Below are positions 1 to 7,841 of a stretch of DNA of 24,426 nucleotides, piece by piece (within the stretch, counting starts at the first letter, position 1; each line of letters begins with the position of its first letter). Source of the DNA: a virus; IMG/VR virus record IMGVR_UViG_3300042691_022657, positions 1-24,426 of that record, one strand, 5' to 3'. The notes beneath the pieces were generated by a model. It searched no databases. It was not told the origin of the DNA and was given only the letters and a program-made list of their open reading frames with translations. The position numbers were made by a program, and so were the translations under genes.

Positions 1-1605
1 ACGTTCAAGAAAGTCATTGACCGGCTGATGTGGGTGCAGGTGGCGCCCGCGCCAAACGCGCACGCGGCCGGGTCGTGCCTAGCGTCGGACCTCCGTTCGG
101 ACGTTTCGCGCAACCCGTTTATCTATCAGCTCGCGTCCGCAACCGTCCTGAACCGATACAACATCGTCACGAAGGGTTGGGCGTTCGTGCAGAGCCCGGC
201 GCTCGCCGGCACGTTCGGCGCGGGCGCGGCGATGGCCTACGCGCCGTCGCTGGGTTTGGTCGGCACGATCGCGGCGGGTGCGACGACGACGAGCGTTACG
301 CTGTCGACGGCGCTGCCGACGGCGGTCGGCCTGAATATGCTCGCGAACCGCGGCGGGTCGGGCGAGTACGGCTTCAAGCTGCGAATCATCGACACGACGG
401 CCGGCCGGACCGCCGAGCGGTACATCGTCGGGAATACCGCTGGCACGACGCCGACCATTACGGTGGCCTCGACGTTCGGCTTTACGCCGTCGACCGGCGC
501 CCGATACGAGATCATCGCCGGTCGCGTGTTCATGCTCGGCGCCGGTACGACGGCCGCGAACATCTGGCGGTCGTTCGAGGTATCGACCAACACGCTCTCG
601 ACGGGCCTCTCGACGACCGGCCTGCCGGCGACGGTCGGCACCGATAGCTCGATCATGGTGCTCGACGAGCAGTACACGCCGTTTAATTGCGCGCCCGGCG
701 ACGGGATGATCAAGGGTGGCTACAACTACGATTCTGGGCTGGTCCAGCGGTACGCCCTGACGGCGACGGCGGCGGGCGCCTCCAGCTTGACCGGGCAGGC
801 GTCGAATGGCGATGCCGTGGTCGCGGCGAACGAGTTCAGAAACTTCCAGATCCGCATCGTCGAGGACACGACGACGCCGGCCGCTGTGGGTCAGCGCCGC
901 ATAATTGCGTCCCATACCGCCGGTCCTAGCCCGGTTTACACGCTCGGTACGGCATGGACGACGCAGCCGTCGGCCTCGGCGAAGTTCGTCATCGAGCTGC
1001 CGAACCTGCTGCTGCTGCGGTCGTCTGCGACGACGACGGTGTACACCTACAACTACGGCGACGCGACGGTCAACAACGGCACCAACAGCATTGCGTCGGG
1101 CGCGTGGTCGACGACGTACTTCGGCGCGGCACCGGCCGCGAACGCAGCGGGCGGCATGTGGGCGCCGTCGTTCGGCATCGAGCCGGACGCAGCGCGTAAC
1201 GCGCGGCATTCGTTCTGCTACTTCTTCCGGGGCGGTGCAGCCACGCTGGACGTGCTCGACATTGCGGCCAGCGCGACGGGAACCTGGACAGGCGCGATCA
1301 CCTACGACGGGTCCGTGGCGTTGACGGTAGGCACGAGCGGCGCCTACTCGCCGTTCGATAACGAAGGCCGGATGTTCTACATGAACATCTACGCCGCGTC
1401 GGCCGTTAACCAGATTTACCGCTTCGACGTACAGAACAGGGTGCTATCGCCCTTCACGCCGACGGATTTCCTACAGACCGGCACGGCGACGCTCGGGCAG
1501 CGCATGGCGGCCTATGCGGCGATTGACGGCAACGACACATACGACGTCGTTCTGCTTCAGTCGCATCTTTCGACGGTCGCTCAGGAGATGGTGGTTCTCG
1601 TATGA
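1..1605 (+). CDS. Large beta-rich virion/fibre-module protein (5' end outside window)
   Basis: The reading frame is open from base 1 and the first ATG at 28 has no convincing ribosome binding site, so the start probably lies left of the window. At least 534 residues are visible. The protein is rich in Thr, Ala, Gly and aromatic beta-strand patterns, with no membrane segment or catalytic motif I recognise. Two stretches (about nt 255-525 and 760-1000) look like copies of one domain: each has an F-x-[LI]-R-I strand, then a [QE]-R-[RY]-I turn, an N/H-TAG segment, and ends in Y/F-x-I. Between and after them, segments such as RVFMLGAG, FCYFFRGGAATLDVLD and GRMFYMNIY followed by a YRFDVQNR strand resemble propeller blades. 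It heads the fibre module and ends in an ATGA overlap with the next gene. The virion role is inferred from context; the beta-propeller reading is a guess from strand patterns. Confidence 0.6.
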   Translation, partial: TFKKVIDRLMWVQVAPAPNAHAAGSCLASDLRSDVSRNPFIYQLASATVLNRYNIVTKGWAFVQSPALAGTFGAGAAMAYAPSLGLVGTIAAGATTTSVTLSTALPTAVGLNMLANRGGSGEYGFKLRIIDTTAGRTAERYIVGNTAGTTPTITVASTFGFTPSTGARYEIIAGRVFMLGAGTTAANIWRSFEVSTNTLSTGLSTTGLPATVGTDSSIMVLDEQYTPFNCAPGDGMIKGGYNYDSGLVQRYALTATAAGASSLTGQASNGDAVVAANEFRNFQIRIVEDTTTPAAVGQRRIIASHTAGPSPVYTLGTAWTTQPSASAKFVIELPNLLLLRSSATTTVYTYNYGDATVNNGTNSIASGAWSTTYFGAAPAANAAGGMWAPSFGIEPDAARNARHSFCYFFRGGAATLDVLDIAASATGTWTGAITYDGSVALTVGTSGAYSPFDNEGRMFYMNIYAASAVNQIYRFDVQNRVLSPFTPTDFLQTGTATLGQRMAAYAAIDGNDTYDVVLLQSHLSTVAQEMVVLV

Positions 1606-1766
1606 CCGTGCGCGAGTTGATTGACCTCGCTCAGGTCCGGCTGGCGTATCTCGCCCGGCAGCGTGAGACGGCGACGCGAGTGGGCGACGTCGCGCAGGTG
1701 GCGGCGGTCGATGCTGAGATCGCCGCGACACAGGAGACGCTGACCCAACTTCGGACGCTGCAGTAA
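1602..1766 (+). CDS. Small helical protein, fibre module (54 aa)
   Basis: The ATG at 1602 overlaps the preceding stop (ATGA), and the frame runs 54 codons to TAA. The product is almost wholly predicted helix. An N-terminal part contains RELIDLAQVRLAYLARQR, and a C-terminal amphipathic helix ends in TLTQLRTLQ with heptad-like Leu/Ala spacing. There are no Cys, membrane or enzymatic motifs. Similar tiny helical proteins occur beside fibre genes in other phage late regions, which supports it being real, as does the tight coupling to its neighbour. The role is unknown; a chaperone or trimerisation partner for the adjacent fibre proteins is possible but unproven. A 30-bp gap then holds the GAGAGG/TAAGG-type ribosome binding site of the next gene. 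Confidence 0.6.
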   Translation: MTVRELIDLAQVRLAYLARQRETATRVGDVAQVAAVDAEIAATQETLTQLRTLQ

Positions 1767-1796
1767 CAGCCGCCGGCAACGTCGAGAGGTTAAGGC

Positions 1797-3044
1797 ATGA
1801 GCCTGCTGCTGCTATTCGGCGGGCAGCCGCAGTCGTCGGGTCCGCTGCACGTCTCGCCGACGACGCCTGAGACCGTCGTCCGTACGCGAACGGTCGACGG
1901 GAACGCCGGCAAGCTGCGCGCCGTCGCCGCGCTGGTCGCGCTCGGACTCGTCGGCGCCGGGGCGTCCGTCAGCCTCGACGCGCGGGCCGACGCCGGCTCG
2001 CACGCCGGCGCCGAGCGTCTGGCCAGCGCCACGCAGCTGGGCCGAGCGGACGGCGCGAGCGCGGCGACGGCCGAGGCGGTCGTCCCGCCCGCGCCGATCA
2101 CGACCTCGCCCAGCGCCCTAGACGTCGGCTACCGCACGGGCCTATTCCCGAGCGATCGGCCCGCGAAGGCGCTCTCGGCATTCGCTGCCGCTCCGCCGAC
2201 TTCGAGCCTAAGTCTCGACGGTCGTGCCGACGGTACGAGCTACGGCTCCGCCGAGGCCGCGCAGCTCGTCACCGGGACGACCTACACGACGCAGACCGTC
2301 GTCGAGGTCGCCTACCGCGCGCAGTACGCGCGCCAAAGCACCGCGGGGCCGGCGTACGCCGCCTGGCTAGCCGCGCCGCCGGTCCCGCCGCCGGTGCTGG
2401 TGCTGGTAGGCGCCGACCCGCATTCGTGGCCGCTGCCGGTCCGCTACGACCCCGTGCCCTACGGCGCGCGGGCGATGGCGGCGTTCACTGTGCTGCAGGG
2501 CGGCGCGGTCATCGTCCGAGATGGCTGGGCGGCGGGCACCTCGAGCGCGCGAGCCGACCGACAGGCCCAGTACGTCACCGACGCGCGCGCCGACGGCACC
2601 AGCGCCGCACACGCCCCGCGGGTCGCCACCGGCGCGCAGAGCGGCTCGGCGCACGGCACCAGCTACGCCGCCGCGTCTACGGCCGCCGGCGTCAGCCTCG
2701 ACGGGCGGGCGGATGCCACCTCGAGCGCGCTGGCCGAGCGGCTGGCGGTCGCGGTGCAGGCTGGTCGGGCAGACGGCACGGCCGTCGCCGACGCCGAGCG
2801 GCTGCAGCTCGTCGCCGTGGTGCTCGACGGGCACGCGGGCGCGACGTCGGTCGGGTACGCGGTCCGGCTCGTGCTGCGGGCGCTGGACGGCTGGGCGGAT
2901 GGGACGAGCGTGGCGCAGGCGCAGGCCGGGCCGGGCGTGATCCCGCCGCGGATCATCGTGAAGCCGCCGCGCCGGCCGCGCCTGAAGGCTGACGCAGATC
3001 GCAGCGTGACGATCACGGGATCGTCGCGCACCACCAAGGTCTAG
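1797..3044 (+). CDS. Repetitive fibre-module protein built of ~20-residue repeats
   Basis: This 415-residue protein begins at the ATG preceded by a TAAGG-type site. It starts MSLLLLFGG, a hydrophobic N-terminus I associate with phage fibre-cluster proteins. Most of the rest consists of degenerate copies of a motif of the form L-D-G-R-A-D-G-T-S-x-A-x-A-E-R-L. Clear copies begin near residues 60, 81, 140, 241, 261, 281, 301, 321, 343 and 363, with a strict 20-residue period from 241 to 340. A Pro-rich break (about 193-224) separates two repeat zones. The C-terminus is basic and Pro-rich (VKPPRRPRLK) and ends in a Ser/Thr-rich tail. There is no enzymatic motif. It lies between fibre genes and its stop overlaps the next ribosome binding site. 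I infer a structural spacer or shaft; the sequence family is not one I can name. Confidence 0.6.
   Translation: MSLLLLFGGQPQSSGPLHVSPTTPETVVRTRTVDGNAGKLRAVAALVALGLVGAGASVSLDARADAGSHAGAERLASATQLGRADGASAATAEAVVPPAPITTSPSALDVGYRTGLFPSDRPAKALSAFAAAPPTSSLSLDGRADGTSYGSAEAAQLVTGTTYTTQTVVEVAYRAQYARQSTAGPAYAAWLAAPPVPPPVLVLVGADPHSWPLPVRYDPVPYGARAMAAFTVLQGGAVIVRDGWAAGTSSARADRQAQYVTDARADGTSAAHAPRVATGAQSGSAHGTSYAAASTAAGVSLDGRADATSSALAERLAVAVQAGRADGTAVADAERLQLVAVVLDGHAGATSVGYAVRLVLRALDGWADGTSVAQAQAGPGVIPPRIIVKPPRRPRLKADADRSVTITGSSRTTKV
2517..2936 (+). repeat. Tandem 60-nt (20-codon) degenerate repeat block
   Basis: This covers residues 241-380 of the repetitive fibre-module protein. The [DTS]-[GA]-x-A-x-[GA]-T-S/A core recurs at residues 242, 262, 282, 302 and 322, then with a 2-residue slip at 344 and 364, giving seven copies. 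Conservation is at protein level (Gly, Ala, Thr and Ser positions and a terminal R-L); the DNA copies have diverged. That suggests old duplication held by selection rather than recent slippage. Weaker copies occur upstream at about nt 1974-2085 and 2214-2277. Confidence 0.7.
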
Positions 3045-3055
3045 GAGAACCGCTC

Positions 3056-3724
3056 ATGCGCGGCGATAGCAACGTCAATGCCGTCCTTAACCTGGTCTAC
3101 AAGGGCATCGCGATCCCGAACATCGCAGACAACGCCGCCAGTTCGCCCCTGACGAACTTTTTCGTCTCGCTGCACACCACCTGGCCGGGCAGTGCGGGCA
3201 GCCAGACCACGGGCGAGGTCGCATACACGAACTACGCTCGCCAGGCCGTCGCCCGTGGCCCCGGCTGGACGGTCACCGGCAAGCAGGTGTCGCCCGCCGC
3301 GCAGATCTCGTTCCCGCAGTGCGGAGCGACTGGTGCGACTGCGAACTTCTTCGCGGTGGGCACCGCAGCGTCGGGCGCCGGCTCCATCATCGACGTCGGC
3401 GTGATCGGCGCCGCGCCGCGCCTGGTGGTCGGCCAGACCAGCGACACGCTGATCGTCCCCGGCCACGGGCTGGTGTTGAACGACCAGGTCGCACTGTTCG
3501 GGGTCTACGGCCTCGCGCTGCCGACCGGCATAAGCGAGGGGGCCGTGCTGTTCGTGCGTACCGCGCCGGATGCCGACACCATCACGCTCTCCACCACGCA
3601 GGGCGGCGCCACGCTCGACATCACCGGCATCGGCGTCGGCAAGATCCAGCGCCTGACGCCTCACCTCATCGTGCCGGGCTACACGCCGATCCTCGGCACC
3701 GGCACCGTGATCCGGCACGAGTAA
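3056..3724 (+). CDS. Phage tail fibre protein
   Basis: The 222-residue product starts at an ATG with a strong AGGAG site (3043-3047) overlapping the previous stop. The N-terminal half has the signature of a family of short phage tail-fibre proteins: a segment giving FFVSLHTTWPG, a QTTGEVAYTNYARQAVAR stretch, GWTV, an ISFPQCGATG segment and FFAVGTAASGAG. The C-terminal half (about residues 120-205) contains a VPGHGL...NDQVALFG...ADTITLS pattern. That pattern resembles the beta-rich domain (Ubiquitin-activating-enzyme FCCH-like) also seen inside the tail-tube gene at 12295. It lies just upstream of a fibre-tail adaptor, consistent with a structural role at the tail tip. Family placement comes from recognising the motif series, not from a search. 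Confidence 0.75.
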   Translation: MRGDSNVNAVLNLVYKGIAIPNIADNAASSPLTNFFVSLHTTWPGSAGSQTTGEVAYTNYARQAVARGPGWTVTGKQVSPAAQISFPQCGATGATANFFAVGTAASGAGSIIDVGVIGAAPRLVVGQTSDTLIVPGHGLVLNDQVALFGVYGLALPTGISEGAVLFVRTAPDADTITLSTTQGGATLDITGIGVGKIQRLTPHLIVPGYTPILGTGTVIRHE

Positions 3725-3730
3725 GCGCGC

Positions 3731-4015
3731 GTGTCCGCAGCGATCGTACTGCTGGATCCCGCCGACCAGGCGCTGGTCACGATCAACTGGTCGGACGTGG
3801 CCATCGGGGGGTTGGAAATCGTGGGGTTCGTCACACACACCGTGCCGGCGCCACTGGTCAAGATCATCGAGATAACCGACGTTGCGACCAAGACCTCACA
3901 GGTACGCGTCACAGGCGCGGTGCACGGCGGCATGTACATGGTCGAGGCTACGGTCGAACTCAGTAACGGCGAGATCCTGAACAGGCAGTTTCCGCTGCGA
4001 GCTTTCAACGGGTGA
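3731..4015 (+). CDS. Fibre-tail adaptor-like protein
   Basis: This 94-residue all-beta protein starts at GTG 3731, six bases after the previous stop, without a strong ribosome binding site, so translation is probably coupled. The pattern runs from VTINWSDV through a THTVPAPL strand and a segment with GGMYMVEATVELSNG to a final R-Q-F-P-L-R. This matches the small Ig-like proteins annotated in phages as fibre-tail adaptors: a WSD near the N-terminus, a tryptophan- or valine-rich middle strand, and a G-G-x-Y/M-x-V hairpin. It probably links fibre proteins to the tail. Its stop overlaps the GTG of the HNH gene. Assignment rests on pattern and context. Confidence 0.6.
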   Translation: MSAAIVLLDPADQALVTINWSDVAIGGLEIVGFVTHTVPAPLVKIIEITDVATKTSQVRVTGAVHGGMYMVEATVELSNGEILNRQFPLRAFNG

Positions 4016-4338
4016 GCCGCTTCTACGATCGGCGCGTGTGGCGCGATCGTGTGCAGCCGCTGCAACTGGCCCGAGAGCCGCTCTGCCGCATGTGCAAGGC
4101 TGCAGGCCGCATCCAGCCCGCGACCCAGGTCGATCATGTCATGCCGATCGACGAGGGCGGCGACCCTGTCGACGAGGCGAACCTACAGAGCCTGTGCGAC
4201 GAGCACCACGGCATGAAGACGCGCCAGGAGCACGGCGCGACGAACGTGCGATGGGGTTGCGACGCGAATGGCCTGCCGCTCGACCCCAAGCACCCGTGGA
4301 GGGGTAGGGGGGCGAAATCTTCAGGCCCTATCGGTTGA
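4012..4338 (+). CDS. HNH endonuclease (packaging-associated)
   Basis: This 108-residue product starts at GTG 4012, overlapping the upstream stop. It has a complete HNH core. The zinc knuckle has Cys25-x2-Cys28 and Cys62-x2-His65, the catalytic strand is V-D-H-V-M-P-I with His42, Asn57 lies in EANLQSLC, and the distal His65/His66 complete the fold. HNH proteins encoded next to the small terminase in HK97-like phages cooperate with terminase in cos cleavage and genome maturation (HK97 gp74 is the model). The position directly before the terminase genes supports that role rather than homing. The Gly-rich basic C-terminus is typical. Confidence 0.9.
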   Translation: MSRFYDRRVWRDRVQPLQLAREPLCRMCKAAGRIQPATQVDHVMPIDEGGDPVDEANLQSLCDEHHGMKTRQEHGATNVRWGCDANGLPLDPKHPWRGRGAKSSGPIG

Positions 4339-4392
4339 CGACCGACGCGGTTCCTTTTCGCGTACGTCCGCAGGTTGAATCGGAGTTTTCGA
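4339..4392. other. Candidate cos / packaging-site region (inference)
   Basis: This 54-bp gap between HNH and small terminase is one of the few real gaps in the left half of the window. It begins within a perfect short inverted repeat, TCGGT-tgacg-ACCGA (4331-4345), that overlaps the HNH stop. A C/T-rich stretch follows, then the GGAG ribosome binding site (4382-4385) for the next gene. In HK97 the cohesive end lies between the HNH gene and the small terminase gene. No cos consensus is recognisable here, so this is positional inference only. Confidence 0.2.
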
Positions 4393-4860
4393 ATGCCCGG
4401 CCCCGCCCGAACCCCGACCCAGATCCGCCGCGCGAAGGGCAATCCCGGAAAGCGGGCGTACAACAAGCGCGAGCCGAAGCTCCCGCCCGGCGCCCCGCCG
4501 ATGCCGGAAGGCCTGGACGCGGTCGGCCAGCAGGAGTGGCGGCGTCTGGTCGTGATCGCGCTCAAGGCGCAGGTGCTCACCGAGGCCGAGCGGTCGATCT
4601 TGGAGCTCGCCGCGGAGGCCTACTCGACGTGGGCAAAGGCGCGGATCGCGATCCAGGCGCACGGGCTGACCTACGAGACGACGAGCACTGCGGGCGACCT
4701 GGTGATCAAGGCGCGGCCCGAGGTGGCGATCGCCTCGGACGCGTGGCGCCGGTACCGAGCCGCGGTGTGCGAGCTCGGCTTCACGCCGGCGGCGCGCGCG
4801 AAGGTGTCGACGGTTGACCCGAGCGAAGAAGAAGACCCGGGCGCGGCCTACTTCAACTGA
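4393..4860 (+). CDS. terS: Terminase small subunit, P27 family
   Basis: The 155-residue product begins MPGPARTPTQ. I chose ATG 4393 because P27-family proteins start M-P-G-x-x-R-x-P-T and a GGAG lies seven bases upstream; a TTG at 4375 would add six atypical residues. The N-terminal GNPGKR motif, the helical middle (a QQEWRRL segment, then a LTEAERSILELAAEAYSTW helix) and the C-terminal W-x-x-Y-R-A-A-V-C-E-L-G-F-T-P-A-A-R segment are the family hallmarks. It would bind the packaging site and hand DNA to the large subunit. Its last 47 bases overlap the start of the large-subunit gene. Confidence 0.93.
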   Translation: MPGPARTPTQIRRAKGNPGKRAYNKREPKLPPGAPPMPEGLDAVGQQEWRRLVVIALKAQVLTEAERSILELAAEAYSTWAKARIAIQAHGLTYETTSTAGDLVIKARPEVAIASDAWRRYRAAVCELGFTPAARAKVSTVDPSEEEDPGAAYFN

Positions 4861-6592
4861 CCTCGCGAAGGACCACGGCCGGGACCCGGCCACCGTCTAC
4901 GCAGAGGCGGTCGCGCAGGGAGACATCCCCGCCGGCCCGTGGGTGCGGCTCGCCGCCGAGAGGCACCTGCGCGACCTGGTCGAGCTGCCGAAGCGCGGGT
5001 TCGCCTGGTCGCTCGAGAAGGCGGATCGGGCCTACGGGTACTGGTCGCAGGTCCTGCGTCTGAACGGCGGCCAGTTCGAAGGCCAGCCGTTCGACCTCCG
5101 GCTTTGGCAGGCCTTCCTGGTCGGCTCGATCTTCGGCTGGCTGGGCCCTGACGGGTACCGCCGGTTCCGGACCGCGTACGTCGAGATCGGCAAGGGCAAC
5201 GGGAAGTCACCGCTCGCGGGCGGCATCGGGCTGTACTGCCTGACCGCCGACGGCGAAGCGCGAGCCGAGGTGTACGCCGCGGCGTCGACGAAGGATCAGG
5301 CGATGATCCTGTTCCGCGACGCCGTCGCCATGCGCGACCAGTCGCCGACGCTGTCGAAGCACCTGGTCAAGTACGGGGGCATGAACCCCTGGAACATGTT
5401 CTTCCCGAAGACGGGCTCGTTCTTCCGGACGATCTCATCGGACGATAAGCAGTCCGGCCCCCGCCCGCACTGCGCGCTGGTCGACGAGCTGCACGAGCAC
5501 CCCGACGGGACCGTCGTCGACATGCTGGAGGCCGGCTTCAAGTTCCGCCGGCAGCCGCTGAAGCTGGAGATCACCAACTCCGGCGTCGACCGGAACTCGA
5601 TCTGCTTCCAGCACCACGAGTACTCGCAGCGAGTGCTCGAGCAGCGGGTCGAGGACGAGGCCTGGTTCGCGTACGTGTGCGCGCTCGACAAGAGCGACGA
5701 CTGGCGCGACGAAGGCGCCTGGATCAAGGCCAACCCGAACCTCGGCGTCTCGATCACCGAGAAGTACTTGCGCGAGCAGGTGAAGAAGGGCGAGGGCCTT
5801 CCGGCGTACGCGTCGAAGGTGCGCCGCCTGAACTTCTGCGAGTGGGTCGACGCCGCAACGCCGTGGATCGACGGCGACAAGTGGCGAGCGATCGAGGATC
5901 CCGAGCTCAGCCTCGCGCCGTACCTCGGCACGCGGTGCTGGGGAGGCCTGGACCTGTCGGCCCGGAACGACCTGACGGCGCTCGCGTTGGTCTTCCCGAG
6001 GCCTGACGGCACGGGGCGGGACGCGTTCACCTTCTTCTGGGCGCCGGAGGAAGGTCTGCGCGCGCGAGAGGACCGCGACCGGGTTCCGTACACGGTGTGG
6101 CGCGACCAGGGGTTCCTCGAGGTCACTCCGGGCGCGACGGTCGACTATGGCTACGTGGCGCGCCGCATCGTCGAGTTCCGCGAACGCTACGGCCTGGCGG
6201 CCGTCGCCTTCGACCGCTGGCGGATGGAGGAGCTCAAGCAGGAATTCGACGAACTCGGGTTCGAGTACTCGGTGCTCAGCTGCGATGCAGACGAGGACGC
6301 CATCGCCAACGCCACCGGACTGCTGCTGCTGAACCACGGTCAGGGCTTCCGGGACATGACCCCGGCGATCGAGGCCCTGGAGGCTGGCATCGCGAACCGG
6401 GCGATGCGTGTGAAAAAGAACCCGGTGCTCACGATGTGCGCGGCGAACGCGGTCGTGGAGGTGGGCGCCGCCGACGAGAAGAAGTTCCACAAGCGCAAGG
6501 CCCGCGGGCGCATCGACGGAATCGTCGCGCTCGCGATGGCGGAGCGCGCCGCAACGCTGCAGCTGGTGCCGAGCAAGTCGTTCTGGGAGTGA
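4814..6592 (+). CDS. terL: Terminase large subunit (ATPase-nuclease)
   Basis: The 592-residue product starts at TTG 4814 inside the small-subunit gene; AAGGTG at 4801-4806 is its likely ribosome binding site, seven bases away. The N-terminal ATPase has a P-loop-like EIGKGNGKS (residues 124-132), a Walker B ALVDELHEH (221-229, Asp224/Glu225) and the ITNSG coupling motif (253-257). The C-terminal RNase H-like nuclease shows acidic residues at Asp380 (GGLDLSARNDLTAL), Asp467 (AFDRWR) and Asp568 (RIDGIVALAMA). Length and motif order match HK97-type large terminases, which pump DNA into the prohead and cut it. The portal gene follows four bases after the stop. Confidence 0.96.
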   Translation: MTRAKKKTRARPTSTDLAKDHGRDPATVYAEAVAQGDIPAGPWVRLAAERHLRDLVELPKRGFAWSLEKADRAYGYWSQVLRLNGGQFEGQPFDLRLWQAFLVGSIFGWLGPDGYRRFRTAYVEIGKGNGKSPLAGGIGLYCLTADGEARAEVYAAASTKDQAMILFRDAVAMRDQSPTLSKHLVKYGGMNPWNMFFPKTGSFFRTISSDDKQSGPRPHCALVDELHEHPDGTVVDMLEAGFKFRRQPLKLEITNSGVDRNSICFQHHEYSQRVLEQRVEDEAWFAYVCALDKSDDWRDEGAWIKANPNLGVSITEKYLREQVKKGEGLPAYASKVRRLNFCEWVDAATPWIDGDKWRAIEDPELSLAPYLGTRCWGGLDLSARNDLTALALVFPRPDGTGRDAFTFFWAPEEGLRAREDRDRVPYTVWRDQGFLEVTPGATVDYGYVARRIVEFRERYGLAAVAFDRWRMEELKQEFDELGFEYSVLSCDADEDAIANATGLLLLNHGQGFRDMTPAIEALEAGIANRAMRVKKNPVLTMCAANAVVEVGAADEKKFHKRKARGRIDGIVALAMAERAATLQLVPSKSFWE

Positions 6593-6596
6593 CCTG

Positions 6597-7841
6597 ATGC
6601 CCTGGTGGAACCGCTTCCTGCCGCCGCGGAAGAGCGCGGACGGCACGCTCGAGCTGTTCCGCGAGGTCTTCGGGTCGCTGGCGAACTGGGCCGGGCGCGA
6701 GGTGAACCTGCAGACCGCGCTGCAGGTGTCGACGGCCTTGGCGTGTGGCCGCGTCATCGCCGAGGGGATCGCCATGCTGCCGTGGAAGCTGCACCTGCAG
6801 CGCGGCCGCACGATCGGTCCGGCGTACGACCATCCGCTGTACGACAAGCTCGCGCTCTCGCCCAATGCGCTGCAGACCGCGTTCGAGTTCCAGGAGACGC
6901 TGGGCTTGCACTTGGCGTTCTGCGGGAACGCCTACGTGTGGACGCCGATCGTCTCCCGGCGCATCGACGAGATGTGGCTGCTCGAGCCGGGCTGGGTGCG
7001 CGTCCGCTACCGCTGGGGCGAAGCGCCCGAGTACGAGGTGCGCTTCCCGGACGGACGCTTCGCCACGCTCGGGGCCGGCGAGATCTGGCACATCCGCGGC
7101 CCGAGTTGGACGTCCTACATCGGGCTCGAGTTCGTGAAGCTGGCCCGGCAGGCCCTCGGCCTTTCGATGGCGATTGAGGAGGGGCAGGCGCGCCTGCAGT
7201 CCAACGGCGTCCGGATGCCGGGCTATCTCTCGCTCGACGGCGTGCTGCAGGGCGATCAGTACCAGAAGCTGCGCGACTGGCTGGCCAAGGAACACGAGGG
7301 CTCGCAGAACGCCGGCCGTCCGATGATTCTGGATCGCGCCGCGAAGTGGATCTCGACGGCGATGACCAACACCGACGCGCAGACGCTGGAGCAGCGGCGT
7401 CTGCAGATCGAGGAAGTCTGCCGCTTCATGCGCGTGTTGCCGATCATGATCGGGCACGCGGACAAGACCGCGACGTACGCGTCGGCCGAGCAGATGTTCA
7501 TCGCGCACGCGATGTACACGCTCGGCCCCTGGGCGCGGCGGCTCGAGCAGAGCGCCGACAAGCGGCTGCTCACGCCCGAGGAGCGTGCCGCGGGCTACTA
7601 CACGAAGCTCAACGAGAAGGCTCTGCAGCGCATGACCTCGCGCGAGCAGATGGAGTACCTGGCGCGCGGCGTGCTCACCGGGATCCTCACTCGAAACGAA
7701 AGTCGCGAGAAGCTCGAGCTCAACCCGCTGGACGGGCTCGACGAGCCGCTCGCACCGGCGAACACGTTCAGCGGCAACCCGCCGGGCCCCGACACCGATC
7801 CGCCGCGGCCGACCGCCGCATCACAGGAGACCGAGGAATGA
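6597..7841 (+). CDS. HK97-family portal protein
   Basis: The 414-residue product starts at ATG 6597, behind a GGGAGTGA stretch spanning the terminase stop. Features of the family include VSTALACGRVIAEGIAMLPW near residues 45-64, a GNAYVW strand, the LEPGWVRV segment, EIWHIRG, and a stem/wing with RRLQIEEVCRFMRVLP before a long C-terminal helix (ERAAGYYTKLNEKALQ). It forms the dodecameric ring at the capsid vertex through which DNA enters and to which the connector and tail attach. The C-terminus is a Pro-rich tail (GNPPGPDTDPPRPT). ATGA overlap with the protease gene couples their translation. Confidence 0.96.
   Translation: MPWWNRFLPPRKSADGTLELFREVFGSLANWAGREVNLQTALQVSTALACGRVIAEGIAMLPWKLHLQRGRTIGPAYDHPLYDKLALSPNALQTAFEFQETLGLHLAFCGNAYVWTPIVSRRIDEMWLLEPGWVRVRYRWGEAPEYEVRFPDGRFATLGAGEIWHIRGPSWTSYIGLEFVKLARQALGLSMAIEEGQARLQSNGVRMPGYLSLDGVLQGDQYQKLRDWLAKEHEGSQNAGRPMILDRAAKWISTAMTNTDAQTLEQRRLQIEEVCRFMRVLPIMIGHADKTATYASAEQMFIAHAMYTLGPWARRLEQSADKRLLTPEERAAGYYTKLNEKALQRMTSREQMEYLARGVLTGILTRNESREKLELNPLDGLDEPLAPANTFSGNPPGPDTDPPRPTAASQETEE

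Noticed and set aside
2517-2936. CRISPR array or variable-number DNA repeat
   Set aside because: The 60-nt periodicity is visible only in the protein. The DNA copies are too divergent for CRISPR repeats or recent slippage, and they lie in an intact frame.
5435-6865. Long open frame on the minus strand across the terminase gene
   Set aside because: It lies opposite a complete large terminase with all motifs, and its composition (Arg, Leu, Ala, His) is typical of antisense frames in high-GC DNA.
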